64,000 bases of DNA from Halichondria panicea (lineage: Eukaryota > Porifera > Demospongiae > Suberitida > Halichondriidae): contig NC_087390.1 of the NCBI RefSeq assembly GCF_963675165.1, positions 4,101,301 through 4,165,300 of the forward strand. Direction: 5' to 3'. The translations under genes and the position numbers were made by a program. The notes beneath the pieces were generated by a model. The model saw only the letters and a program-made list of their open reading frames with translations. It ran no database searches and was not told the origin of the DNA. Positions 24,201 through 39,200 of this stretch are shown piece by piece (position 1 is the first letter of the stretch; every line of letters begins with the position of its first letter).

Positions 24201-27200
24201 TAGTTCGGCCTCTACCGTAAATGTTTTACCTTTCCATCGCTATCTTTCAGATCTAGTTTGGCACCAGCTTGCAAAAGAATTTTAGCAATATCAATGAAGT
24301 TGTTTCGACTAGTGATGTGTAATGGAGATAACAGAGACACATGGGTCTGTAGGTGAGAGTAGAATTAATATTCTAGTTTCAAGGCACCCCATACACAGGT
24401 ACCTGTTTGTTAACATTGGCATCCATATCTAAAAGAAGTTTCACAGTGGACAAGTGCCCAGCATCACATGCTTCATGAAGGGAAGTTAGACCTAGCTTGA
24501 ATTCCTGGGATGCTGCAATCTTTTCCTCCACAACCAAACGATTAACTTCGTTGTCATCCCCAATCGATGCTGCTATTAACAGTCGATTGGCTCCAGATGC
24601 TAGCATTCTGCACATTTCATACAATTTTACAATTTTATACATTACCTGAAACCCAGCCATTGTAATATACCTCCTGATTTCTACAGCTGATGAGCAGTCA
24701 AAAGACGTTTCCCCACTGTTGTTAGTAGCGTCGATATCCACTCCTTTAATGGATAGCAAGTACTCCACTGTATCCAGACTATTAGAGCGTGCTGCCTCAT
24801 GAAGAACAGTGGTCGCAGTATCCACACTCTGAAACATGCAGAAACGATATACGTACACGTACACGTACGTATGTAATAGAGACTGAGTGCCTGTGCTATA
24901 TTATTACCTGAGGCCGTGCCGGGGCCAGCGTTTTGTTACCCAAGGCCGTGCCGTGGCTAGCGGGTATAATAGTCGTCTGGTTTCTTTGTCTGTTTGTGAC
25001 ACATGAGTCTGGTTTACCTGGATTTTATAGCGTTGTGTTTACTTAAATTTTAAGTGGCATACTCAGATGCTAAAGTGCTTCGTTGTTGAACTTACGCGTT
25101 GGAACAAAATTATATAGCTATACGTATTTATCCGTACCCAGGAACAATGGAACAGGGGTCACTAAAGTAGAAAGTGGTGCTTCTTTTCTTATCCTGATCC
25201 TAGCATTTATATACCACAGCAGCCATATTTTTAGCTTCTTTCATGACTTTGCTGTGATCCTAGTTCACAATGAATGTCTCATACACTACTAAGTTTTCAA
25301 AAGTTTCACATCTTTATTCTTCATGTCAACATCCGAGTGCTAGCATTTCAGTGCTGTAGTTACCCGAGCGCGTGAGCGGCCACAGGTATATAGTAGTCGT
25401 TTGGTTTGTTTGTCTATTGACATGTGAGTCTGTTCACCTGGATGCCACGTGTGGAGTACTCCGCACAACAGTACTCCACACAACAAGTTATTAGTTTTAG
25501 AAGTGTCAATGTTAAAGCTTCGTTGTCATATAAAAGCAAGCGAAGCGAACTTGCACTGACGTTGCCTAGCTCTACTAAAAAGCACCTGTTTGTTGCTGTT
25601 ATAATTACGTAATCATTTGTGTTACTCCCATCACTTGTAGGACGAGTCAAACGTTGCCATGAGGAAGATTATTATCTCCAAGCAAGTCACCAAGAAGGGG
25701 AAAAAACAGAGGAGGAAAATACAACACTATACACGCAACCTTATTCGAGGTGGATCTAAATAATTATTTGCAGCTGAAGTGATCCTTACCGGTCTCTATT
25801 AAAAGTACTGTTTTACTCCTCTGGATTCTATTTCTTCATGTCAACAGCCGAGGGTTAGCAGCTCATAGCACTGCGTTTACAGCATGGATAGCTCCACACA
25901 ACAAGTGACAGATTTCGGTCGTTTCTCCATGTAACCAGAGGAGTGTTCCGTTACATTCTACTTTTAATAGAAACCGGTAAAGGATCACTTAAACGTATAT
26001 ATCTACCTCGAATAAAGGTCGCGTGTAGAGCTAGCTTTTATACAAAGATTTAAGTTAACATCGAAATCTGGGTTGTTTCTCCATGCATGTAACCAATCCT
26101 AGATTACATCATCTATACATTTTATTAATGACGTCATAGTAGCTGGTAGGTGTATAATAGCAGCAGTATATGCTGCACTAGTAGCACCAGTAGCAGCAGT
26201 AACACTGGTAGCACTGGTAGAAGCAGCAGCACTGGTAACACGGGTAACACGGGTAGCACCGATAGCGCTGGTAGCAGCAGTAGCACTGGTAGCGCTGGTA
26301 GCAGCAGTAGCACTAGTACCACTGGTAGCACTGGTAGCAGCAGTAGCACTGGTAGAAGCAGTAAAGTAAACAACCGATTATCAAACACGTGCTATTTTCG
26401 AACGCTTGTTCTTGAGGACAGCAGCCCAGAGCACTAAGCTGATAATACCTAGGTATAGACAAGTCTATTCAAGTCCAAACTCACGGCCAACAAAAAGCTT
26501 CTTCGGCAGAGTGACAGGGCCAAATACTCAACTACATGTATTGGAACAGTTTTGTTCGAATATATACATAGCCACGATTTCCGTATCAACAGAAGCTCTA
26601 AGCAGCTAGCTACAATGCATGACTGTAATCTACGACTAGTAAGCTATGTACAGCTCTGGTTTCGAGGTTTGACTGCAAACCGTTAGATAATGGTGGCCTC
26701 TTGAAAATGTCCAGTATTACCATCAAAATCAATACCTTTTTATTCATAATCTCCATTTTTTGCCTAAAGTTGCAGTCTTACGTCATGGCTACACTGGAGA
26801 TTATAAAGAAAAAGGTTCGGATTTTGATGGCAATACTGCACTTTTTCAAGAGGCCACCATTGTCTAACGGCTTGCAGTCAGACCTCGACCAGCAGCTGTA
26901 CATGGTTTACTAGTTGTAGAATACGGTCATGCATTGTAGCTAGCTGCTTAGAGCCTTCTGTCGATACGAGGGAGAGAGTTCAAAGAATCGTGGCTATGTT
27001 CGAACTAAATGCGCACTATCACCCATGCCAGGCCATGTTTTAATCGGCCTGGAATCGAGGCTACACTGAGACCAGTTGTGATGATAATGATGATAATGAG
27101 TTGATTTACGTAACACACCTTCATTTCAACGTTAGCTCCACTTTCAACTAGTAGCTGAACAATATCAGCTCTCCCTGCCCTGGCTGCAGCATGAAGAGGA

Positions 27201-30200
27201 ATTTGATCAGCAGTGCCTTCTACGTTAATCTGCACACGCCATCATCATTAAAGCAGCAACATAAAAGTATACAACTGCATGATCAATTCATCGCTCACAT
27301 TAGCTCCTTTTTCCACTAATGCCCTCACAAACTCCAACAGGCCATCCTCGCACACTCTCACAATCGCAGAGCAAGGACAGTATTTATCGACTTGGGTGTT
27401 TGGATCAACAGCAAGTGAGTTTAGTAGTTCTCTAAGGAGCAAATTAACAACACTCAAACAACACTATAAACAAAAAAATATTTTGCATCTTTTTGTGGTA
27501 CTGCGACAAGAAAAATACTGTATAGCAGGTAATTTTTGTTGGTGCAAATTTTCAAATATTTTGTATTAATTTTGTTCAGGATATTGATGTTGAATCTATT
27601 GCGGTAGAATAATTTCGTCGTTTTAACTTTCGTATGATGTTCTTCAATACGAAAGAACCCGCTATACGGTATGTAATTTGCACCAGGGGAACCATGCAGA
27701 CCCAGTTCAACAAAATAATTGGACTGGAAACGGGGCTAATTAACTTTGCTTGCAAAGATGGCGGGCTATACACAACCACAGAATACCTCTACGTTTAGTG
27801 GGTTGACTGCTTACTGGAAGCCACGCCTTTAATCAATAGCAGTGCATTAAAGAATAATTGTGCGGTATATATACTCGATCACAGAAAACCAGGAGAGATT
27901 TGTGGGATGCTGCTTGAAGCTACTGGAGAGGGTAGAATTCCTTAGAAACAGAGGAGGCTGGACACGCGTCATCTGTAGTCATCATTAATCACATGAATAC
28001 GCTTAAAACCGAGCCTTTCCTTCGATCTCAGGTAAGTTAAGGACTGGGACCAGCAATTATTGCTGAATCAGCTAAAACGCAGCCACGCCCACAATTTTTA
28101 ATGTTTTATGTGTAAAAATTCAGTTTACCGTAAGACCTCGATTTAAGGCGACCCTCCAAATATGCGACACCCAGGAGCTTCAGCAATTTTCTGACCTCTA
28201 AAAGTAGCGACAGCTGCGTTGACAATTATTTTTTAATGTCGCGTTCTAAATAGAGGTAAATGTAGCCACCCCCTAGCCTCGATTGTAGCCCACTGGAAAT
28301 CAGTGTTTTTAAGCGGCCTGAAATCGAGGTAAGTAGACTCTGTAAAGTTACCTCCAATTAGATGCGACCCTCTAAATATGCAACACCAGGACTTCAATAT
28401 AATTTTTCAACCTCCAAAAGATGCGACCTCTGGCTTCGTAATTACTAAAAAGTGTCGCTTTAAATCGAGATTTTACGGTAGCTACTTATCTTTTTTAGCT
28501 GATGTCTAAACGTTCCTTTTAGCTCTAAATTGTTAGTGTAGTAGGTAGTTTGAAGGTTTGTGCAGACATTTCAATCGGAGGGAGCTGTTCCTTCAGCCAA
28601 AGGTGAGATTTTAAAAAACCTAGTTTTCTAGCTGTTAACTTTACATGTAAAAGCTAACTTACTTTTCATAGAGTACAATGCTCCCTCCCGACGAGAATGG
28701 CTACATCCGCATTTAGAGCTAAAAAAGAGAAGTAGCTAAACTGATTTTTTACACACAAAACATATTAAAAATCGTGGGCGTGGCTGCATTTTAGCTGATT
28801 CAGCAATAATTGTTGGTCCCAGTCCTTAACTTACCTGATATCTAGCTGAGTCAGCATTTTACCCAACTCTTCCTCGTCTATCTCTCATTGAAACAGAGGA
28901 GGCTGGACACGCGCCATCTGTAGTCATCATTATAATCACATGAATACGCTTAAAACTGAGCATTTCCTTCGATCCAGCTGAGTCAGCATCTCTCTTGTAT
29001 TGTATATCTGTCTTGTATTATATCTCCTATTAGTTCAGGAGTCGTAGTAGTTTAACACTATGATCGTTATATACATGTACCTACTACATCCAGACACGAG
29101 TAAAAAAAACGAAGGCAAGTGCAGCAACAACTCAATGTTTGTGTTTTCTGGCTCATTGCTTCTAGTATGACTATGCTACTCATGCAGTTTCTAGTTCACT
29201 GAGTATTTTTAGCATCATTTATTACTAGTATGGAGTGCTATAATCGTTTGCAGTCTTTTGGCTTAGCTGGATTGCTACTGTTCTCTGCAGGTTTCCGTAT
29301 ATCTCTCCATGCACACACATTTCCTCCAACATTATGACGCGTGTCCAATGAACCTCCTCTGCTGTGGTAACGAATAGTCCCGAAACTTAAAAACCAAAAT
29401 GCAGGTTGAATCTGCGCATGCGGACATGTGGTTGCTTTGTCAACCAGAAGGATGCATAGCAACAAAATTGGTTTTTTCCCAGTTGAAAAGGAAGAGGACG
29501 GCAGACTCTAAAACACCAGGAGAGCTTGCAGAAGGCTACTTAAAGATTTGTAGAGAGCAGATAGGAACAAATTCAAGAAAACGTTGACAACCAGCAACCC
29601 ATTTTTAAACTGTATGGATAGTTTTGAAGGCTAAACAGCGGGTGCTTGCTTTCTATTATGCTCTAGTGTATCAGAAGAAGAGACAGTCTGCCCCGCTATA
29701 TAGCAGAAGAGAAGCGTGACAACCGTTTTGAAGCCAAAATGATTACAAGAGCCTGAACAGGCTAAATAGTGGTACTTCTACATGTGCAATATTCCGCTCA
29801 AAATAAATTCCTACAAAGAAAAATAATAATCATACAGTACATGTAATAGTTGTACCATGGATATCAAGGGTGTATTGACTACCGAGGGAATACATACAAC
29901 TGCAAGAGGTAGTACAATAACAATACACATGCAGATAGATATCCATGGTACAGTGGATTTCAGTTGCGTTCGAATGTTGCGTTGACATATGGACTTCCGT
30001 GTTGCGCTATATGATAGGAAAAACGCGGTTACATTGTCACATGAGCTTCCACGTGAATCTCAGATTATTCACAGTGCTAGTGCTAGTGTTCAATGACATG
30101 GCTGACTCGTACGTGTCTGACAGTAACAGGGACTCTGGCTGGCCTGGTTACAAGGAGAATTGTGCAGTCCACTCACTGAAGTCTATCTCTATGGGTCGTT

Positions 30201-33200
30201 GTTGGCAACGCCAAAGTAGAGTGGAAATTTCGGCAGCTTCGAAGTAGAAGTAAGTAAGCTAACACGTTTTCCATGTAATACCCTTTGTGTATACAGTGTA
30301 AAACAGCACGGGTTAGGGTTTCCCCTTCAAAATTATCACTACGTATATTCGGTAAAGGTAGTCAACCCAGTACGCAAGTCCGAATACACTGTCAGAAAGC
30401 TTAGTGCTTATGATCCTCATTTGATGAACTAACAGAACAGTTGAAAAAGTGTTTGGACAAAATATAACCCAGCCAAATTGGCTACATTGAGCCAGGGCAT
30501 GGATTAAGGGAAGCAGAGGTGGCTGTATACATGCAGATGAAGATGTGGATACTATGTATGACATTTACAAGAGAAAGACTGAGATTTTGCTCTGGTGCTT
30601 TCTAAAAGATCTGAGATTACTACATGCAGTAAATCGAAAAAAGCAGAGACAAGCTCCAAATCTAAGAAGGAAGCACTTGCTTCGAAAATTAGCGAAGTTG
30701 AGTGCATCGTGAAGAAACTTCAAGATAAGCATGGCAACCAATATTCAGTAAAAAAGTGTAATGCTTGGGCATATTTGATTCATGTGGGAAAACACGATTC
30801 ACACGATGATCCTCCAGATTGACCCTACTTCCGAGGAACAATGAAACGAAAATTGCAGACTGCTAGTGAAGGACGCGAGAATTCTCCACCTTAACCTCAA
30901 GCTGCCTCTAAGTCTTCACCATCAATTATTACTTCTCCCAGTAAAAGGGCTGGCCTCCGGAGTGAGCAGTTAGTTAAATGGCACTCACTGCTTGAGAAAG
31001 GTGCCATTTCTCAACTGCAGTATGATGAAATGCAAAAGGCAATCATGGAGGAAATTAAATCCAACTATTGATTGTTGTAACATTGCTAAATTCGAGAGTA
31101 CATGAATGTCACACTAGCAGGGTACATGGGATTTGTACCCTAGAGTATCGTGAGAGTTTCAATGGATATTCCTTAGTGTCAGAGCATATCATGGTACAAG
31201 TGAAGAAAGAATAGGAATTCTAGTATATATACAGCTTAGCCTTAGTTTAGGCCACGCCAACATAATTGTTGCTATGTAGCTATAGTGCGTTCTAATTAGA
31301 AGCTTCATATCGGCCACCACCGTACGAATGTTAATTGCACTAACCTGAAGTCCGACAAGTTTTTTGTTTCGATGGCCTTCAGCAGTCTGTCCGGTCCAGA
31401 TGTCAACAATTGTGACACAAGTTTCAGCTGCTGGAAACGTGTAGACAACCAGGTGTTCTCGCTCTCAGGGGAACAAGATGAAGCACTCTCCTGCAGATAT
31501 GAGATACCCCATGCATACTTGAAATAATGATTATGCTCTATGTAGGCAGGCTAAGCATTCTACCAAAGTCATGCATGAGAAAAACTACAATACAGACTGT
31601 CTTTAACTATGTCTATAGTTATAGGCAAGCTAACAAAGATGAAGCACCCTCCGGAATGCATTAGACTACAATTATACATACTGGAAGAATTTAAACGGGC
31701 TGCGGTAGGCACGCTATGAAAACACAAAACGGCTCTATAGGTACATGTTAGTACCCAACAGGAATGATACCTACCTGTCTAATCATTGTCGTGGGATCAG
31801 CAACCTGAATATATGGAGAATCTACCACTGACACCAAACGACCACTCTTATCAAGTTTCGTCAGTCTTTCAGCTGTTTTCTCCATGGAATTTTCCACACA
31901 ATGTTGCATACTTTTCCCATCCGTATCTAGTATCTGTACAGGAATAATTATAGGCAGGCAGTTCAACAATCCCTGTATGGTCACCCGAAACACTTTGGGT
32001 GTCAATTTGTGGAATTTCAGGCTTATTCTTGATTTTGCCCCAAAAGTATCTATACCTAATATGATTCCTACAGTATTTCCGTGTACAGTTGAGCCTCGAC
32101 CTAAATCGCTCGTCGCTTAGTTTTTTTTTACGATGGGCTGCAAAGATTGTCTAGGCTTATCACGACTTTTAGGCACGATCTTAATCATTTTAGGCACGAT
32201 AACCAAAAATGCTGTACGAAACACATTGTTTTTAAAACCGCGCGCGCATCCCTGCAGCAAATTTTGACTCGAAAAAGGCATTTTGTTATGAAGTAACTGT
32301 CATGGACAGATCTAACATTAAACAGTGCGTGACTATCTTTCCTACCGCAACACAGTTTATTTATTATTTACTCAACTAGCAACTATTCACCCGCGTGCAC
32401 AATAACGATCAAAAGTGCGGCTTTAACTTCATTGCAATGTACGTACCTCTGTACTTGACCCAACAGAAAGAAGGAACTCGACGATCTGTTCATGACCTGC
32501 ACAAAGCAATTAGCATACATGTGTCTACTAATCATACTCATGTATTACTTTATTAACCCGAGGACGTGTCGCAGCCAGTGGGTTAACTTATAGGAGTCCG
32601 TTGGTTAGTTAACCCGCGGCGCGTGGGCGGCCACGATTATTAATAGTACTGGGGCCGTGCCACGGCCAGAGCGTTATAATAGGAGTCCGTTGGTTAGTGA
32701 ACCTGAGGTGCGTGGGCAGCCACTTGTTATAGTAGTTGATACCCGACGCCATGCCGTACCCAGCGTGTAGTCTGTTGGTTTGTTACCCGAGGCACGCATG
32801 GGCGGCCGATGTTAAAGCTTCGTTGTCAAATAAAAGCGAGCAAAAGCTACATGTAAGAAGGCAGCCCAGAGAAGGCTGGAACCACTTGACCTTAGCTAAT
32901 TAAGGTCACTAATAATTGGATTTCTTCAAATTTCTCTTGCAGACTACTTCAAGCCTAGTTTTTAAGTTATTTTGCAGGGGGGGTCAAATTTTATTCTCAC
33001 CAATTTTGCTCAAAAGCAGAGATACAATCAAAAGTCAGTGCTCTTGTACTAGCCTTGATATCATGAGCGGCTTGTTCTCGAGGTCAACACACAGCTAGCA
33101 TTGAGACTGCTTCTGAGCAAAATTGACAATGATACATTTGTGGTTCCTGTGGGAAATTTACTAGACAGCATATGCATTGTTTCAATGCGCGCGATGAAAG

Positions 33201-36200
33201 ATTCTGACGTCCTCGCTTAGCTTTAATATTGGCGGTTATAAATTTGGTGACCTTTGGTAAAATTCGCCAAATTACCAGTCATACAGTATAACCAATAACC
33301 CTTACCTGCCATTGCTGCATAAAACAGTGGGGTCCAGCCATTAGATCCACCAGGAAGGTTGAGGTTAGCACCATGAGAGACCAAAATTCGAACCATGGCT
33401 CTGTTTGGGGTCAGAGATGTTCAAATTCACAATGCCAACTGCATGAATACATAAGTTTCCAAAACACTTCGCAAAAACTGCTGGACATGTTTTCGTAAGT
33501 TTACAGTTATTCATAGTGATATAATTATGGTGATGTTCAGAAACTATTAATAACCATGGCTGCAGCTATTATTACTACTTTACTTCTCGATCCTACTTGC
33601 ATACACATGCAACAGCTTTTGCTCTTGGCCCACAGTCAAAGCTTTCTAGTCAAGGCTGTGGCTAAGAGATAGTGTCACAATTAAGTAGTGTTTGTTTACA
33701 TTGATAGACTAGACTACGCAATGCAGAGCAGAGCCTGAGCAAACGGCAGCTTCTGATTTGGTGAGCAGTTATTGTCAAAGCCTATAGCGCATATAATTAT
33801 ATATTCTGAGGCAAAAGAGGTTGAACGTGAGAGCAAGCATGACTGTATCCATTCATGTATCAGGTATTGGCTGGTTTCCCAGTAATTATGGATTCGGTGA
33901 CAGGCTCTGGGAAAAGGGCCCATTTGGCGCAAGCTACAAATGTATGATTATCGGCATCTACATGTGTTGAGCTCTTATCTTGGTGTAGAGGGATTCTAGA
34001 CAGGCTAGACAAATTAGCTAGAGACAGGATCCTAGCTATAAGTAACAACAACTAGTTATAGACAAATTGACTTCACAGTGTAGCTTAACCAAATTCTTAG
34101 ATCGAGGAGCAAAACATCAACTGACAATACAGGTAAGGTGAGAGTAAAACGAAGTTAAAGTGAAGTGAGGCAAAAAAGGTAAAACAAAACCTTAAATATG
34201 TGGAGCGGGGCCCCAGAGGCTCGCACAACAACAAAGGGAGGAAGTGGAGCACTAACAATGAGAATTGTTAGAAAAGAGTATGATATCAACATCAAACATC
34301 AAATCATGGTTAAGGTAGTAGTAAATATTACATAACGTGAGGTGTTAATAAGGTTCTAATAAATGTTAATTTAAAGTAAGGTACATTGAGCGTGAACAAC
34401 ATGTATACATACCAGCCGAAGCCATTAGCACTTGCAAACTTTGCGTATATGTTTGATGCTTGCAAAACAGGAATGAACATTCGATCCCACCAAGTAACTA
34501 CATGTATACGACTATTTCATGACTACTGTATATGCTTGATCAGAGGCCGCAGCTACTAAATGTTTCATTTTGCTGGCAGAGGAGGCTACAATTCGAAATA
34601 GGCCATTGTTCAAGAGAGATTCAAAAACGTTTAGTTAATTGTCACCAAAAGTCATTTTCACCTGCATAAACTCGTGAGAAAGTCTTTATGAAGCACTAAC
34701 AAGCTGCTAACTACAGCTGCTTATGCCACGTACAGAAATGCTAGAGTCAAAGTTACTGAGGCTACTATGTGAGAGCGGCCCCTGATCAAGCATATACGGT
34801 ATAATTATGTATATCAATCTGGTATAATTAATGATTACATAATGGAACGTACAAATTTCCTGCTGTGCAAGCAAGGTGCAATGGTGCATGGGACTGCTGG
34901 TTGCGTTGATCCACCAGTCTCTCCTGGTCATCATTCCCAGCTTGCTCCTCACAATTGGCCAGGATGTGACACACACTCTCAATATCTCCACTTTGAACAG
35001 CCAGGCATAATGAGAGCGGCTCCTAAGCGGATAGATAATAAATTATAAATATACACGTAGTACATGTTACTATAGTCTATTTAGAGTGAAATCGAGTTGT
35101 GGATATTTAAAAGAAACAGGTATTTAACGAGGATTTGTAAAACGAGGAGGATACTTAGAAGGAGCCTGTGAGATAGGTTCGGGCTGTATCTCGACACGCT
35201 ATGAAACGGTCTACTGCGTATACTAGTCCGTGAAAAATAAAGTAGTAGTACTAATTAGTGTCATTTCCTGTTTCACAGAACATAGGAATAATTTCGGCAG
35301 CGGGCGAGAAGCCTTAAAAACGTGTCGCTACAGAGTACATGTACCGAGAAATTAAAGCATAAATATACATTTAAACTCAGCAACGAAAAATCTGTATCTA
35401 TAACTGCATGTGTGCTATAATTATGACATACAAAAATGTTCACGGCAGCAAGTATACAGTAGAACCTCGATTATCAGGACACGAACCATCCAACAAAGAC
35501 TCTAGGAGGAAGAAACCAGTCTATGTTGTATCACTCTGCAAGCTAACAACACAGTGCAGATAGAGTATGTGAAGCCTCAAACAACTCAAGAGAACTGGTG
35601 AAGAGTACCCTGTACTTCAGACAAGATTATAGCTGAACTGGCACATCACTCAGGATCAGAGACTCCAACCAAAGAACTACTATACCGGCTGGCCGCGGCA
35701 TGGCCTCGGGTAATAAAGGTCAGTATACATCGTTATCCAAAGACCCCAGATACCAGGGTGAGAATTAATAGTGCATGCGCAAGCTGTTGTTATACCATGT
35801 ACGTCTCAGAAAAAGTGCGACCTGGGATCGAGGCTAACGTACAATCATAAATTTGACAGGACAAAAAAATATCATGTGTAAAATGTTCAAAAAATGGGAA
35901 ATCTCATGTGATTGATTGAGCCATTAAAAGTAACACGTTTTTTTTCCAGTGATAAAAAGTTTATAGGACAGGGCTGCATCCAGGATTTTGGATCAGGGGG
36001 GGGGGGCGAATTGGGCAAATTAAAAATGTAGGAGGGGCGAAGTCATCAGAATTATGGCAGTACAAATGAATCTGCCAGATCCTGGGGGGGGGGGGGGGGC
36101 GAAACAGTGCCCAGGGGGAGGGGAGAATTACCCCCCTCACCCCCCCTCAATGCAGCCCTGTAGGATATGGCTAAGAGATTGAGTACGTCAGGTGAGAGCG

Positions 36201-39200
36201 CTCAAGAGGCAAGTTACTGTTACAGCCTGGACATTTAAATTTCTTGACTGAGCATTTGGTGCTATAATTATATTGTATATGATCTGCAGTTGAAAAATGT
36301 TATAGTCCCCGGGAATGCAGTACCCAAGAATGTTCTACTGCTATTAGTTGACCTTTTGACCCTGTCGAACCTCCTCTGCTTCCAACTCATGCTGCTCACG
36401 ATCAAACTATCTATAGTTAGCTCATGACAAGATACCATAATAATGTTTGAATTTAAAACTCAAAGAGGGGGAAAACCAAATCCAAGGGCTCTATTACATG
36501 CATGTATACCTTTTACCCTGGCAGTCATGTACAATGTGATCATGTAGCATACAATAATAATTATAAGAGTATATAATATACAAATGTTATATTCATGTTA
36601 ATGTTAACCTTGTGTAACAGTTTGCACATCTCCCCTCCCATCGAAAGGTTGAGTGGTGTGTAGCCGTAGGCATCACGAGCAAACTCATTAGCACCTGCTT
36701 CCAACAGTATGGATGACACCTCCACATGATTGTTGAGACTCGCATAATGTAAGGGTGTACGTTGCCGAGTGCCACCTTTATTGTTCACACCAGCCTACAT
36801 GTACGTACATGTACATAAAAAGTACTAGAATTATTAGGCTACTCTCCAAAACTATTAAAACATAATTATTATTACTAGTGACTGACTATGTTTATGAAAA
36901 CACCAGAAGTGTTGATGCCTCACAAGTCTGAAGGTGCTGATACAGTATCACTACGTGGACATTAATTACATGTACTAATGGGCTAATTGCAACTATAGAT
37001 AGACTAGGTGCTCCCGTATAAAATAACAGCCGAATTACTACAATTGCAAAGACTGACCAGGGAAAGCACCAAAAACAATGGAAACAAGCAAATAAACACT
37101 CACCCCATTAAGAAGGAGAAACTTTGCAACAACTTTATGACCTTTGGCAGAGGCCAGATGCAGTGCACTCTTGTGGCGCAGTCCCCGACCATTTGGACTG
37201 ATGTACGTTGTGCTCACTAGCCTTACAACCTCATCTATGTCTCCTGTGTCACTAGCTGCACACAGTAGCATTGTTCCCAACAACAACCGCCTGCATTGTG
37301 TAATACACGTGTACACATAACATCAAAGCTATCATTTCAACGTGTTTAACACATATGCACTAGCTATCATGCAACAAGGTACGTACTACTTGACAGTTAG
37401 ATTAATTAGTACCAACCTGATGTTGTAACTAGAAGTGAGTGCTAGTGGCTGCAACTGCTTGGCATCTCTGATCTCAATATCTCCGCCATATCTAAGCAGT
37501 TCCACCATGATCTCATCTAGGTTCAACAACGCAGCCAGATGCAGTGCATTTTGGTTGAACTCTCCAGAACACTGGTTTACCTGGAGGGGAGAGCTAGAGA
37601 ACATTAAATACTTAACTTGATCTTAATGATTAAAATAGTTTCCTTTTGTGCACTGTAATAAAAATATGTAGCTTAACACATGCATGTGTACGTACACGTA
37701 TCGCTATAATTACCTGAGGCGCGCGTGGGCGGCCACAGGTATAGTAGTCCGTTGGTTTGTTTGTTTGTTTGTTTGTCAGATCTGAGTCTATACTCACCTG
37801 GATGCCACAGCACTTGGTTTACAGCATGGATAGTCTTCACACAACAAGTTATTAGTGGCAGATTTTGATGTTAAACCTTCGTTAATTGTCAAATAAAAAC
37901 GAAGAAGCTTGTGACTGGGTCTGATTACATGGATGCTATAGCAGGTTGCCTCCACACAACAAGTTAGTATAGTGGCAGCTTTCTATGTTAAGCAGCTTTT
38001 TATGTTAAAGCCAGCGAGCAAAAGCTATTCAGTTAAGAAACTTGAATTTGCACGTTGGCCTCTACTAGCATACATGCGTCCTTTATTCGAGGTCGGTACG
38101 TATTTACAGCTGAAGTGATCCTGTACCAAGAACAATGGAAAAGGGTCGCTAAAAGTAGAAAGCTAGAATTATGATTCTTGCTTCTTTGCCCCTAGCCCTA
38201 GCACCAGAAGATACCAGGAGCCACATTTCTCTAAGACTAGGCTTCTTTGCTGTGATCATAGTCCACAGTACATCCATACCAAATCTCCATTTTCAAAAGT
38301 TTCAGCATGCCTCTAGAGTCTGTAGAATTTCTTTGCTCATGTTACTTGCTACTTAGCCAGCTTCCATGCTTCATACCATACATACAACTCCGTACAACTG
38401 CATTCATGTAAACAGCCGAGGGTTAGCACTTCAGTGCTCTAGTTATAACAAGATTCTACGTGTGATTAAAGTGTGTACGTATATACGTATAGTGTACGTA
38501 TAAACGTATAATATTATTATATACGCACATAATTACATGTGTTCATGTAAACTTACATCAGCGTCTTTCTCCAGCAAGAACCTCACCATGGCCACATCTC
38601 TCTTCTCAATGGCTACATGAAGCAACAAGCGATGGGGCTGTCTCTCCTGCTTGATTTGAGGCATTGGAGACATAGGAGAGACTGGAACAGCCAGTCGTTG
38701 TACAAGCTCCGACGTTCGTCGTCGCCCACTACTGTACGAAAATATAGACTCATCATCGTACACAGGCAATTGGTACTCGATATTGACATTCAGGCCTTCT
38801 TCTGTCATTACCGCGATAGTGGAATAGCTATGGTGGTCAGTATCTATAGTGGGTGTTACCATAATGTGGGGTGACATGATACCACCTGATACGCTTTCGT
38901 CAAAAATCAATTTTAACAGAGACAAATCTCCTTTTCTGGCTGCTGTGAAGGCTCGGATCAAGCGAAGTTGATTGAGTGGTAATGCAGTGATAGTGAATTC
39001 AAGTTGACCGGCAGTGAATGTTACACCATGACTGATTCGAACACTCTGAGCATGATTTAATGTCGCTAAAGGGCTCATGCTAATGTCCTCATCGTCTGAA
39101 ACAGATTGAGAGTGTTCAAGGATAGATGTTTGAGAAGGCCCTCCAGGCTGCACAAAAAATGAATCGTCAATTTCACTGTTGGATAAAACGAAATGACCAT

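Larger units (their letters stand above)
27949..29361. mobile_element. CAGAGGAGG-terminated composite with nested elements
   Basis: Left end CAGAGGAGGCTGGACACGCG, right end GACGCGTGTCCAATGAACCT followed by CCTCTG. Inside: a direct repeat of the first 80 bases at 28890-28975, an element at 28030-28836 and another at 28128-28481. No clear target duplication at the outer ends. Confidence 0.6.

Noticed and set aside
24379..24864. A single 161-codon exon covering the two ankyrin exons
   Set aside because: Reading through inserts VMYKIVKLYEMC-type non-ankyrin sequence. A 63-base GT-AG intron (24608-24670) removes it and keeps both frame and repeat spacing.
26134..26437. Ser/Gly-rich and Leu-rich frames
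   Set aside because: Both arise from the AGC/GGT microsatellite within an intron.
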